DNA from: Brachyhypopomus gauderio
Lineage: Eukaryota; Chordata; Actinopteri; Gymnotiformes; Hypopomidae
Reading direction: 5' to 3'
Assembly (NCBI RefSeq): GCF_052324685.1
Contig: NC_135228.1
Location: 9,651,386 to 9,715,385, forward strand
DNA: 64,000 nt
The notes under the pieces are model-generated. The model saw nothing but the letters and a program-made list of their open reading frames with translations, was not told the DNA's origin and did no database searches. The translations under genes and the position numbers were made by a program. Shown in pieces: positions 47,301-59,300 of this stretch. How positions within the stretch are numbered: position 1 is the stretch's first letter; each line of letters starts with the position of its first letter.

Positions 47301-50300
47301 GGTGTGATTTATTAATGTGTAGTAAGGAAGATGCCTATTGTTAATGCGCACACATCATTTAAAAATATTTATTAACAAAAATTAGGATGATTTTATTTGA
47401 CAAAAGGCTATATATAACGAAAACAAAGACATTTCATGTAACAACTAATTCTTAGCAGCATCCTTGGGCACCCCCATGCAGTCAGAATGATACATTCGAC
47501 TATGATGTTCATAGTCGAGTAGGGGTCCTTCAGTCGAATAGTCGAATCAGCGACTATTGCAGGTCGCCCCTAGAAAGCATACAAAAGTCCTCACCTAGGA
47601 TCACAATAAGGCTAAGTAAAATTTCTACAGTCTAAGGGCACAACTCTAAAATGGTATGATTATGATTTCTGATATGTCAGAAATAGAAATTGTTCATAAA
47701 CCATGTCATGGGGTTTGGTTTTATAGATGAGGTCATAGGTTGAGGTGCACATGTAGTAGCAAATGTTAATAAACATATGTAACGCTCACCGCGTCACACA
47801 GCGCCAATTATAATAGTTTGGACTACGCCACCCTCAACTAGAGGGAAACTAATCAGTAACGTTTCACCCGCGCAAGATTACTGCCAGCGAAAATAAAATT
47901 GTTGGACTGCAGAGACTGAGATGCAGATCATTTATTATACAAAATATAAAACACCGGACATTCTTAAAAAGAAGCACCGTGCGGTACAGCCACAGACTTT
48001 CCGGAGCAGCTACCTAACACAGGTTACCTCACTTCCACCAGCGGGGGTTGGCGCGCACCTAAAAGAATAAAGCAAACAAACCACTCAATACACAAATAAC
48101 CCACACCACACGTTCGCGTGAACGCGCTCCAAATAAACTCAAATTCACTGCAAATAAACCCCCAAATAGGTAGGTGCCGCCAACACCTCACTCGTTCTGC
48201 TCCCACCTTTCTCCAACCGTACCGCCGGGCTAAAAATAAAAAACACAACAGTAAATCACGTTCCACAAAACACGTCTGCCACTAACAAACTCCAATTCCT
48301 ATAAAGAAAATTAAAGGGGAGAAAACAGTGGTCTAGCTCTCACGCGCACTCTGATGGCTCCTGTAGGAAGGAACACACTTTAACTAAGACGAACATCATT
48401 TAAAAACATTGCCTGCGCTCAAGCTCGGCCCTACCGTGCAATAGCTGGAATGACTCAGATCGCCCGTGACTTGGCCACCTCTGCGACCTACAGCACGCGC
48501 ACAAATGCATCAAATTAATTGATTCCAACAACATGGAATATATTTCATTATCATCAGCCTACTTACCACTCGTATGCAGCTCACAACACACCCAGTCAGC
48601 TTCTAAAAAGCCCCGAACAATCTCAAACTCCGAGAATGGGTAAAAGCTCTGGCCACTCAACAACTCTGAGAATGGGTAATAACTCTTGCCACCCGGAAAC
48701 TCCGTGAGAATGGGTAATAACTCTTGCCACCCAGAAACTCCGTGAGGATGGGTAATAACTCTTGCCACCCAGAAACTCCGTGAGGATGGGTAATAACTCT
48801 TGCCACCCAGAAACTCCGTGAGAATGGGTAATAACTCTTGCCACCCGGACCCGAGCGCGTCTCTCGTCCCGTCAATCAGCTTCCGAGCTAACGAGAACAC
48901 ACGAGAGTTTAAATACCCTTCGTGATGTGCACTAATTCACTATGGGCGGTGCCCTTAATTAAACCGGGCTGTATTTTCAGGCACACTCTGTAACGGAGTC
49001 TTCCTGTTACATCTACCCCCCTCATACAATAAATCACTGTCCCAGTGATTTCCCCACTCACTCCCAGGGTCTATGCAGCACTGGTCTCGTTTCTAGTGGA
49101 GGGTGAACTAACAGCCTTGATGATGTCGCCACTGAGCGTGGGAGGTTAAAAGGGTTGGAATGCTGACCTGCAGTCACTCTGGACGTCCTCCTCACATCCC
49201 CTGGATTTACTCCTACAGGGATGGACTCACCCTCCTGATACTCCAGCCGCCTATTAGATGCAGAGCCTGACTGGTGTGGTTCAATCCACAAACCGATATC
49301 CCCCTCATCTTCACTCTCCAGCGGCGATTCGCTCTTATCCTCGCTCTGACCTACTAGGTCCACTCCTGGTACAACCAAATGCTGGCCAGGAACTTCCCGC
49401 AACTCAGCCCGATGTACATTTCTATCGGGGCCTGTTCCCTCCTCTGGGCGAATAGTGTAAACCCTGCCCCCACTATCCAGGCACTGAACCACCCTGTACC
49501 TAACCCCATCCCAATGGTCTTGAATCTTATTTCGCCCTTGCACATGATTACGCCGGTAAACCAGGGTGCCAGCTGGGAGAATGTGTACAGCCTGGGGTTG
49601 AGACCTCTGGGCTCTCGCATCGGCGGCAGCCTCCATATTTCGTTTAGCATGACTAAAAGCGCTTTCCAGGAATGCCTGTTGCCCTCTGATCCATTCACCA
49701 ACCGACCCTTCCACCATCTCCTCCTCAGCCTGTCCCAACAGAAAGTCAACAGGTAAATGTGGCTTCTGACCAAACAACAACTCGTACGGGGAATACCCTG
49801 TGGACTGATGAACAGTGGTATTGTAAGCAAACAGAAGATGGGAAAGATGTAAAGGCCACCTCTTCTTCTGCTCTGGGGGAAGAGAGCGCAACAAGTCATG
49901 CATGGTCCTGTTAAACCTCTCACATTGCCCATTTCCAGCTGGATGGTAAGGAGTTGTCCGACTCTTTTCTACCCCATACAGTCGGCAGAGACTCTTCAAC
50001 AATTCCCCCTCGAAATTTCGACCTTGATCCGAATGGATCCGTTTGGGCACGCCATACTTGTAGAACCACCGCTCAACCAGAACCTTAGCCACGGTACTGG
50101 CTCTCTGGTCTGGAGTTGGATAGGCCTGTGTGAACTTTGAAAACACATCCGTTATTACCAAAACATTCTCTCTCCCATCACTGGAACGTTCCAAGACAGT
50201 GAAATCTATGGCAACTATGTCTAATGGCCGGGAAGCACTGAGCCGCCCCATGAACGTGCGTACCTTTGGTTGTACGGCCTTAGCAACCACACAACGTGAG

Positions 50301-53300
50301 CACTCCTGGCACCATCGGGCAATATCCTTCCGCATAAAGGGCCAATAACACCGTTGTCGGATCAAATTAGTGGTTCGCTCCGTACCCTGATGCCCATGAT
50401 CATCATGAAGGGCAACCAACACCTCCCTCTGTAACACCTCAGGTAACAGCAGTTGCAAAATTTCCTCCCCTCCGTCTGGCGAATGTACAACCCTATACAA
50501 GACCCCAGCTTCCTCCCGTATTCTTTTCCACTGCTTAACCAATTCCACTACCGCAGGGGACTGCATGGCACGCTCTTCGACAGTGGGAGGTCTACCTCGG
50601 GTCCAATAGATAGTGAAGTCCCTGATCACTGGATCAGTGGCCTGAAGAGCCTGTAGCTCAGGCCTAGAACGAACAGGGAGCACATCAATCGCCGCCACTT
50701 GTGTCGATACTGGCTGCTCTAGCACCGCTGCCTCAACTAATTCAGGAACCACCACACCCGGAACTATTTCCTGAACCGAGTCGACAGATGGAACTGGCAT
50801 ACGAGACAGAGCGTCCGCATTCCCATTCTTAATGCCAGGACGGTACTTGAGCACAAAATCAAAACCAGCAAGCTGGGAAGCCCACCGCTGTTCCACCGCT
50901 CCCAGCTTAGCGGTCTGCAAATAACTTAATGGGTTGTTATCAGTAAATACCGTAAACTTGGCGCCTAACAAGTACTCACGGAACTTTTCCGTCACGGCCC
51001 ACTTCAACCCCAACAGTTCCAATTTCAGAGCACTATAGTTGGACATGTTTTGCTCTGCCGGATGTAACCCTCGACTCGCATAAGCGATGGGCTTACGCTG
51101 ACCTCCCTGATCTTGAGACAGCACTGCCCCCAACCCGTTATGGCTAGCATCAATCTCCAGGACGAAAGGCTTAGAGAAATCAGCATAGCCAAGGACTGGG
51201 GCTGCCACCAATGCCTGCTTCAAGAAAAGGAAAGCTTCTTCGCAAGCTCCAGTCCAATGCCCTCCCACAGCACAGGACCTGGTCCTTTTCTGGCCACCCT
51301 GCAGAGTAGCAACCAATCGGTGTAATGGGGCAGCATGGCGGGCAAATCCGTTGACAAACCTTCGATAATATGAGGCGAAACCTAAAAAAGATCGGAGCTC
51401 CTTCACAGTCTGGGGCCGCGCCCAGTCAGCCACCACCTGGATTTTATCTGGGTCAGTTGACACCCCCTCCGCAGAGATCACATGTCCCAAATACCGAACC
51501 TCTGTCTGAAAAAAATGACACTTGTCAAATTTTAACTTCAACTGGTGATGTTGCAGCCGCTCAAACACCAACTCCAAACGTTGCAGATGATCCTCAAAAG
51601 AAGAAGAAAACACCACGATATCATCCAGATATAACAGCAATGACTGAAATCTTTCATCCCCGAAGATGCGCTCCATGAGCCGTTGGAAGGTACTGGGGGC
51701 ATTACATAACCCAAAAGGCATGCGATTAAATTCGAACAACCCAAAGGGAGTACAGAACGCAGTCTTTTGCTTATCTCCCTCCGCCATAGGGACCTGATTG
51801 TAACCGCTAGCCAAATCCAGAGTAGTAAACAACTTGGCTCCCGAGAGTGCATCTAGCGACTCTTCTATACGCGGCAAGGGATAGGCATCTTTCCGGGTTT
51901 TCACGTTCAGCTGTCTATAGTCTACACAGAGACGGATTGACCCGTCCTTTTTCTGAACCACCACAATAGGCGACGAATAGGGACTACAACTAGGCCGCAC
52001 CACCCCTTTTGCTAGAAGCTCTGTAATGTGGGCCTTCACCAACTCATACTGCGTAGGCGGGAGACGTCGATACCGCTGCCGAACAGGGACCTCATCCAGC
52101 AAAGGAATTTCATGCTGGATCAAATCAGTACACCCCAATGCACCATCTTGGCTAAACACTTGTCGATACTTGTGCAATAATGCCGAAGCCGCCTGTTCTT
52201 GTTGCACTGTTAAAGAAGGCCAGGAACAGGCCTGAAAGTTGGTCGATCCACAATCGGCCTGTACAGAGCGAACGGTTGCCACGCGTTCTACAACTGACAC
52301 TTCCTCATCAAATGCAACACTCGAACCATCACATGGCGCATCAACCAAAAACAACTCACCCAAACCCGTACGAGAAGGGAGCCAGACATCCTGTTCGGCC
52401 ACATTAACTACCGGCACAAAGCTGATCCCTCCCTGTACAGGGAGGAGAGCACGAGACACCAGCAATCCCGCAGGCAAAACATCACTTGTAGGTTCAAATA
52501 ACACTGGGTCCACCACAGAGCCGCCAGTAACTCCACAGGTAACAGCCACAGCCTTAATAGAGCCCGCTGGAATCAGCACAGCCACCCTCCCCTTTACCCT
52601 AGCCCGGCCTAAACGACCCGAAGGGGGCAACTGATTTAGAAATTGACAATGGCTGAATACCCGTTTCCAAGCGGATCTCTCTGGGGCTATGTGTGCAGAC
52701 TGAAACAGAGCAACACCTTGGGACTGGAACAACTCTCTGTAACACTCACTAATCACGTTCATGCCCAAAAGTCCAGGCAACCCCACACTCACGGCTCCAG
52801 GCTCTAAGCAAACAGACTCTTTAACCACCAAAATTCCCATGCCACATAAGGTTTTGCCCAGCACCGTAAGATCCAATTCGATGTACCCCACATAAGGAAT
52901 CTCAAGGCCATTAGCGGCTTTCAACTGAAGCCAGTTACACTGCTGTAGAACCATTGTAGAACTCTGAAAATGTTTTCTGAAAAACCCCTCAGTGATTGTA
53001 GAGACCATGGAGCCTGTATCAAGCAAACACTTAACACTCACTCCTCCCATTTGAACCTCTACTGTGGGGCAGGTGCCGATAAGGGCACCCAACAGCTTTG
53101 AGGTCACCACAGAGCCCTCAATACCCTTACCTAGTGTATGGCTCTCTACACCAGAGGGAACTAGTTTCCCTGTGCCTCAGGCACGGCTGCCGCTCCCTGA
53201 ACCCCTGAGCCGAGGGCTAATCCCCGGCGGCCCCTCCCTGAATAAGGCCTAGGCCCACCATTACAAAACCTAGCAATATGGCCGGGCTGATCACAACGGG

Positions 53301-56300
53301 AACAGATTGGTCTACCATCTGCCTGGAACCGATGAGGTTGCGGTGAAACTGAGGGCACTTCCAGTCGTTCGCGTGCCCTAACCCCAGACCCCAGGTGCTC
53401 CAAAATCAAATCAAGTTGCTTCTGTTGTTTCTGTAAGGTTTCTTTTAATGCAATTAACTCGCCTGCCGAAGCACCGAGACCTACCTGACTACAACCCCCA
53501 CGCACCTCCACCTGAGTGTCACATGAGTAAGCCCGTGCCCTTGGAGTCGCCGCATGATCCCCTTCCTCAACCCAACGAATGGCCTCACTCCGTATGTCCA
53601 AAAAGGACATATCAGGGTTAGACCGAATGGACCTCTTGAGTTCCCTACGTAGCATCCCATCTCGCACGTGTTCCACAAACTGATCTCGAACCAGCAAATC
53701 TGAATTTGGAATAACACGATCATTTTTACATTTAATCACAGCCATCAGTGACAGTAGAGCATGGGAATACTCACGCAGGGACTCACCTTCCAGCTGACGT
53801 CGCTGAAAAAACTGCTGCTGTAAAACCACATACGATTGGGAATGGCTAAAAACCTCCTTTAAAATAACAAATATACGCTCTGGATCTTTCCGCTCCACCT
53901 CAGAGCGAAATCTAATCTCTGCTTTCGCCTCCCCATCCAAATGATCATATAAAAACAGAGCCTGCTCTGCACTAGTCATACGGCGAACCTCCATGGACCT
54001 ACGCGCTTCCTCAATCCAATCATCAACCCATAACAAATCGGATGATTTTCCCGAAAACCTGGGGCACTTCCGCTCTCGTGGCACATAAACAAAACGATCA
54101 ACAGCCTGTTCTAATGCAGCACCTGCTACATTACTACTAGAAGGTGACCCAGCAGCACGTAGTCTCTCATTATCAGCTTGTAGCTGCTGAACTTGTTCTC
54201 TCAGCTCTCTGAGCTGCTGATCCATATTTAAAACCCAATTTACACTCTAAAACAAAGATGTCTTCGTCCACGTCGTCTTGCGGATCCTCTTCCGGAGCCA
54301 ACCACTGTTTTTCTCCCCCTTGTTACTAACAATAAACAAACACCCAAAAAACTCAATCTGCACGTCAGCCTTTTAATCCTGCCGACTACGCCAAAATGTA
54401 ACGCTCACCGCGTCACACAGCGCCAATTATAATAGTTTGGACTACGCCACCCTCAACTAGAGGGAAACTAATCAGTAACGTTTCACCCGCGCAAGATTAC
54501 TGCCAGCGAAAATAAAATTGTTGGACTGCAGAGACTGAGATGCAGATCATTTATTATACAAAATATAAAACACCGGACATTCTTAAAAAGAAGCACCGTG
54601 CGGTACAGCCACAGACTTTCCGGAGCAGCTACCTAACACAGGTTACCTCACTTCCACCAGCGGGGGTTGGCGCGCACCTAAAAGAATAAAGCAAACAAAC
54701 CACTCAATACACAAATAACCCACACCACACGTTCGCGTGAACGCGCTCCAAATAAACTCAAATTCACTGCAAATAAACCCCCAAATAGGTAGGTGCCGCC
54801 AACACCTCACTCGTTCTGCTCCCACCTTTCTCCAACCGTACCGCCGGGCTAAAAATAAAAAACACAACAGTAAATCACGTTCCACAAAACACGTCTGCCA
54901 CTAACAAACTCCAATTCCTATAAAGAAAATTAAAGGGGAGAAAACAGTGGTCTAGCTCTCACGCGCACTCTGATGGCTCCTGTAGGAAGGAACACACTTT
55001 AACTAAGACGAACATCATTTAAAAACATTGCCTGCGCTCAAGCTCGGCCCTACCGTGCAATAGCTGGAATGACTCAGATCGCCCGTGACTTGGCCACCTC
55101 TGCGACCTACAGCACGCGCACAAATGCATCAAATTAATTGATTCCAACAACATGGAATATATTTCATTATCATCAGCCTACTTACCACTCGTATGCAGCT
55201 CACAACACACCCAGTCAGCTTCTAAAAAGCCCCGAACAATCTCAAACTCCGAGAATGGGTAAAAGCTCTGGCCACTCAACAACTCTGAGAATGGGTAATA
55301 ACTCTTGCCACCCGGAAACTCCGTGAGAATGGGTAATAACTCTTGCCACCCAGAAACTCCGTGAGGATGGGTAATAACTCTTGCCACCCAGAAACTCCGT
55401 GAGGATGGGTAATAACTCTTGCCACCCAGAAACTCCGTGAGAATGGGTAATAACTCTTGCCACCCGGACCCGAGCGCGTCTCTCGTCCCGTCAATCAGCT
55501 TCCGAGCTAACGAGAACACACGAGAGTTTAAATACCCTTCGTGATGTGCACTAATTCACTATGGGCGGTGCCCTTAATTAAACCGGGCTGTATTTTCAGG
55601 CACACTCTGTAACGGAGTCTTCCTGTTACACATACAATTTACAAGATCAAGTTAAACTTTATACAATGACAAGGAGTAATTACAAGGCAGATGTATTCAC
55701 TGAGAATAGAGATTTATTAACGGCAAATCCATAGTCAGAGTTGTTTCAGTGGTCCAAAGTCAGATTAGCAACAAAATATGTCCAGATCACATAATGAGGC
55801 TACATAATGGGCATGTAGTATCATAAAACCAGTCTTGAACAAAACATGACTGTCACGGTACGGTGGCCCCCTACTGGTCGCCCCCGTCTACAGCAGCAGC
55901 TTGTCCTGTGGGTGTGGCGTTGTGTTCGTCCCTCGGGTGGGCGGAGCCCGCGATCCGTCTCACCTGAGGGTCGTTTGTTCGTCTATATATGTCTTGTCTT
56001 TGTACCAGTTGACCGCTGGTTATTATATCCTTAATTCGGATCAGTTCACGGGTTTTGGTTTGCGCACTTTACATATTAAACCATCCTATTTCCCTGAGAC
56101 TTGGCGTGATCGCTTCCATTTATTTTCGCTCACCCTACCCGTCACAGAATAACCAGCCACTTTCGGAAGCCGCCAGTCTCCTTTGCTTTTTCCTTCGTTC
56201 GTGGTCATGTCTCGTGGTAAGTGTTTGTCTGCGTGGTGTTTTGTTTGAAGAGCTCCGCCGTGCTTTTGTGTTGTGTGTGTGTGTAGCACGGCGAGGACCA

Positions 56301-59300
56301 GGGCAGTCTGCCCTGAGACAGCTCTTCATGTCCGTTGTTTGTCTGTCTGAAGAGTTTCGCCGTGCGTTTGTTTTGTGTGTTGCACGGCGAGGACCAGGGC
56401 GTCTTCCCTGTATACTCTTCATGTTTTGTGTGGGTGAAGTGTACGTGTGAATGGGCGTGTGGACCAGTGTGCGTGCTCGTGGTGTTATATGTTTAGTGTT
56501 TCGTGTGTGACGCGGGTGCCGCTCGTCACTGTCGCCTCGCTCCCCTGTCGTCTTGTGTTTTGTGTGGGGGAGCGACTGCGAACCTGAGCGGCACGTCACA
56601 AAATTACCGAGCGCGCATGTAAGAGTCCCGTTCGTTCATTGTTTGTACACTGTTCATTGTTTTTTGTTTGTCTAGTCTTTGCATGTGTGTGTTGTTCTCG
56701 CGTGTTTGTGGTTTTGTTGCTTGTAATTCCACGCATGCTCCTATATACACAGGGACTATATACACAAGATAACAAGTTAGAAGGAACAGGTGAAAACAAT
56801 AAGGGGTGGAGAACTGAATGAGAGGCGTTACCTAATGAAACCAAAACAAAGAACTAAAAACTAGGAAGTAAAAACCAAACCACAGGTAACCAAATAAAGG
56901 AGAGGGACAAGTGTGAGATAAATATACAAATTTGAAGGAATAAGCTTTCATGTTATTCAAGTTTATTTATTTAAGATGTCTTTGACATTTTACCATTTTA
57001 TTTTCACATACAGGTTTGGAAGAAAAATTGTGCTATTTCTAACTATGGCAGTTCAGACGATATTTACCCTCATTCAAGTCTTCTCTCCATCTTGGGTTAT
57101 ATTCTGCTCCCTCTTCTTTATCGTTGGGATTGGACAAATGTCAAGCTATGTGACTGCATTTGTTTTAGGTAGGTATGTGCTGATGTGGGTTGTTCTAGAC
57201 TTTAATATGAATTATGTTATTGTATACAATATGTATACACTTTTATGTATAATTGTATAATATGTATTTTCAAGTGAAAGAATGAATATTATGGAATGCT
57301 TACTACTGAAAGCAATCAAACTCTTAATGCTGTAACAATAAGACTCAAATGTAGGGATCAAATTAATGCAGAAAAATATTGTTTTTGCCTAAAAAAATGA
57401 TTGTGTTTACACAGTAATTCTGATCAAAGCTGTTGCTGACGTAACAACTTAATTTTTCACAAGGTATGGAAATTCTGAGCCTGTCGGTTCGCATCATCTA
57501 CTCAACCATTGGGGTGTGCATTTTTTTCTCTATTGGCTACATGGTGCTACCATTAGTGGCGTACTTCATTAGAGATTGGAGGATGCTACTTCTGGCCATT
57601 GCTCTACCTGGCTTCCTTTATATCCCACTTTGGTGGTAGGTGTGTGCCATATACTATACTAATACCATGAAGAATATGTAATTACCATGTGTGTGAGAAA
57701 TTGTTCATACTTACTTGTTAAAATAATGCTACTGTCAATAAGACATGACATAAGTTTGCTTGATTAATCTGGACCTAGTTAGTGAAACTATTAATTCTGA
57801 GCTCGTTGATATTTGGCGTGACAGGTTCGTTCCAGAATCTCCAAGATGGCTGCTGTCTCGGGGTCGAATAGAAGAGGCTGAAGCCATACTACAGGATGCT
57901 GCCAGGAAAAATGGGATCAAAGCGCCTGATGTCATTTTTCCACCACCACAGGTACAGCGCTTGTGAAAAAACCTCTCAGGTACATAACATTATTAGTTGG
58001 ACAGAACTCTTTAAAGCAAGGAATCCACTTTGATTAACATGCAGCTGAGTGTGGCTCAGATGATATACTGTAAATACAAAACATAACAAAAATATCAGTA
58101 AATCACTATTGTACGATAACAAAATGTGTTCAGGTATTTATTTTTTTTACCAAAACATTACTTTGGGGAGGGTGGTAGGAGGTAATGTGTTCCTAAACCT
58201 CTGACAGAGAGTGTAATACCTAGTGACATCAGTGATATTGGTGTCATATCCTGTGTCTTGTGTCTGTGTATTCATTAACATACAGAAAAATAAACCATAA
58301 AACTACATAAAGCTATTGGTAAACGCTGCATATAGATATGGTTCATTAGAGAGGAACTAGAAATGATCTTGTTGCTTCCTCTCCTCAGCAAGCACATTCC
58401 TGGTGTGTCTTGCACTATTGAGGAACGAAATAACCAGCAATAAGATAAGCTGACTCCCCATGCTGATAGACTACCTTAAATACATAATGTGCTAAAATAG
58501 AATTAAAAAAAATAATAGCACAGGTTCATAGAATGATCTAGACTTTCAAAAAACTTTGTAATTGTTATTTCATAGTTTAGTGGACATATATAATTTTGTC
58601 CTAGACTAAATGACACATTGTATTCTTTCTTGGCATTATTTTCGTCTTAAGGGTTGTGTAGAGCTTTAAGTACATCTTAAAGAAATGAGAAAATAAAGAC
58701 ACATTCTAAATGCTCCACTTAAGCAAAATGAAAAATATCTTGTGTTTATCTGCAGTGCTTTGTTAGCTGTGGCCGTCATATGGTGCCTTGTTTGGCCTTG
58801 TGTTTTGCTTTTTTGATCTTCTAGTAGGGGCTCTCTGTAGTGTACTAAAACATACTTTGTTGTCACATGTGCCCCATAGGCTGGAGACAAGGAAGCAAGG
58901 GCGAAGTCCTACAACCTCTGTGATCTGGTTAGATCCAGCAACATCCGGGCCATTACCATCCTGCTGTGTCTGGTCTGGTGAGTGTCCATCTGTGCACTGC
59001 ATCGCTAACAAATAAAAGCCCAGCTGTCACACGCAACTGATGTGAATGTGTAACCCTTTGGTGGCAATGTGACCAGACTAGAAAGAATGAATTTGTAGTG
59101 TTTTTGAACAACATTCTAGAGCAGAAAAGTTTTCTCATAGGTCTTTTTCTCCAAGATAGAAAACCCATTGCATTTTTAATGAGTTGGCTCGGGTCAATAT
59201 ATTTGGTACAAAAGGCACGTGTAGTTTTCATTCCCTGTAAATGCAGAGATTTATATTTATGGATTTAGGGATTTAATATTACTCATATAATTAATATTAC

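Larger units (their letters stand above)
47778..55630 (-). mobile_element. Complete Ty3/Gypsy LTR retrotransposon in gene 3 intron 2
   Basis: The 7853-base element is antisense to gene 3 and has two 1234-base LTRs (TGTAAC...GTTACA) flanked by CATA (47774-47777 and 55631-55634). Gene 2 has the unoccupied CATA site at about 22890. In element order (right to left) it has the 5' LTR, a tRNA-Ser-type primer site (54393-54376), gag (54225-53161), a -1 frameshift signal, pol with PR-RT-RNase H-IN order (to 49058), a polypurine tract (49023-49012) and the 3' LTR. Both open frames are uninterrupted and the LTRs look identical, so it looks like a very recent insertion that may still be competent. The PR-RT-RH-IN order places it in Ty3/Gypsy. 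Confidence 0.97.

Noticed and set aside
48559..48900. Repetitive 113-codon minus-strand frame in the LTR (and its copy at 55178-55519)
   Set aside because: A product of the 38-bp tandem array, which is open in all three frames; no family resemblance and located in an LTR.
49354..49932. 192-codon minus-strand frame overlapping pol
   Set aside because: A shadow of the pol integrase region in another frame; its residues match no family.
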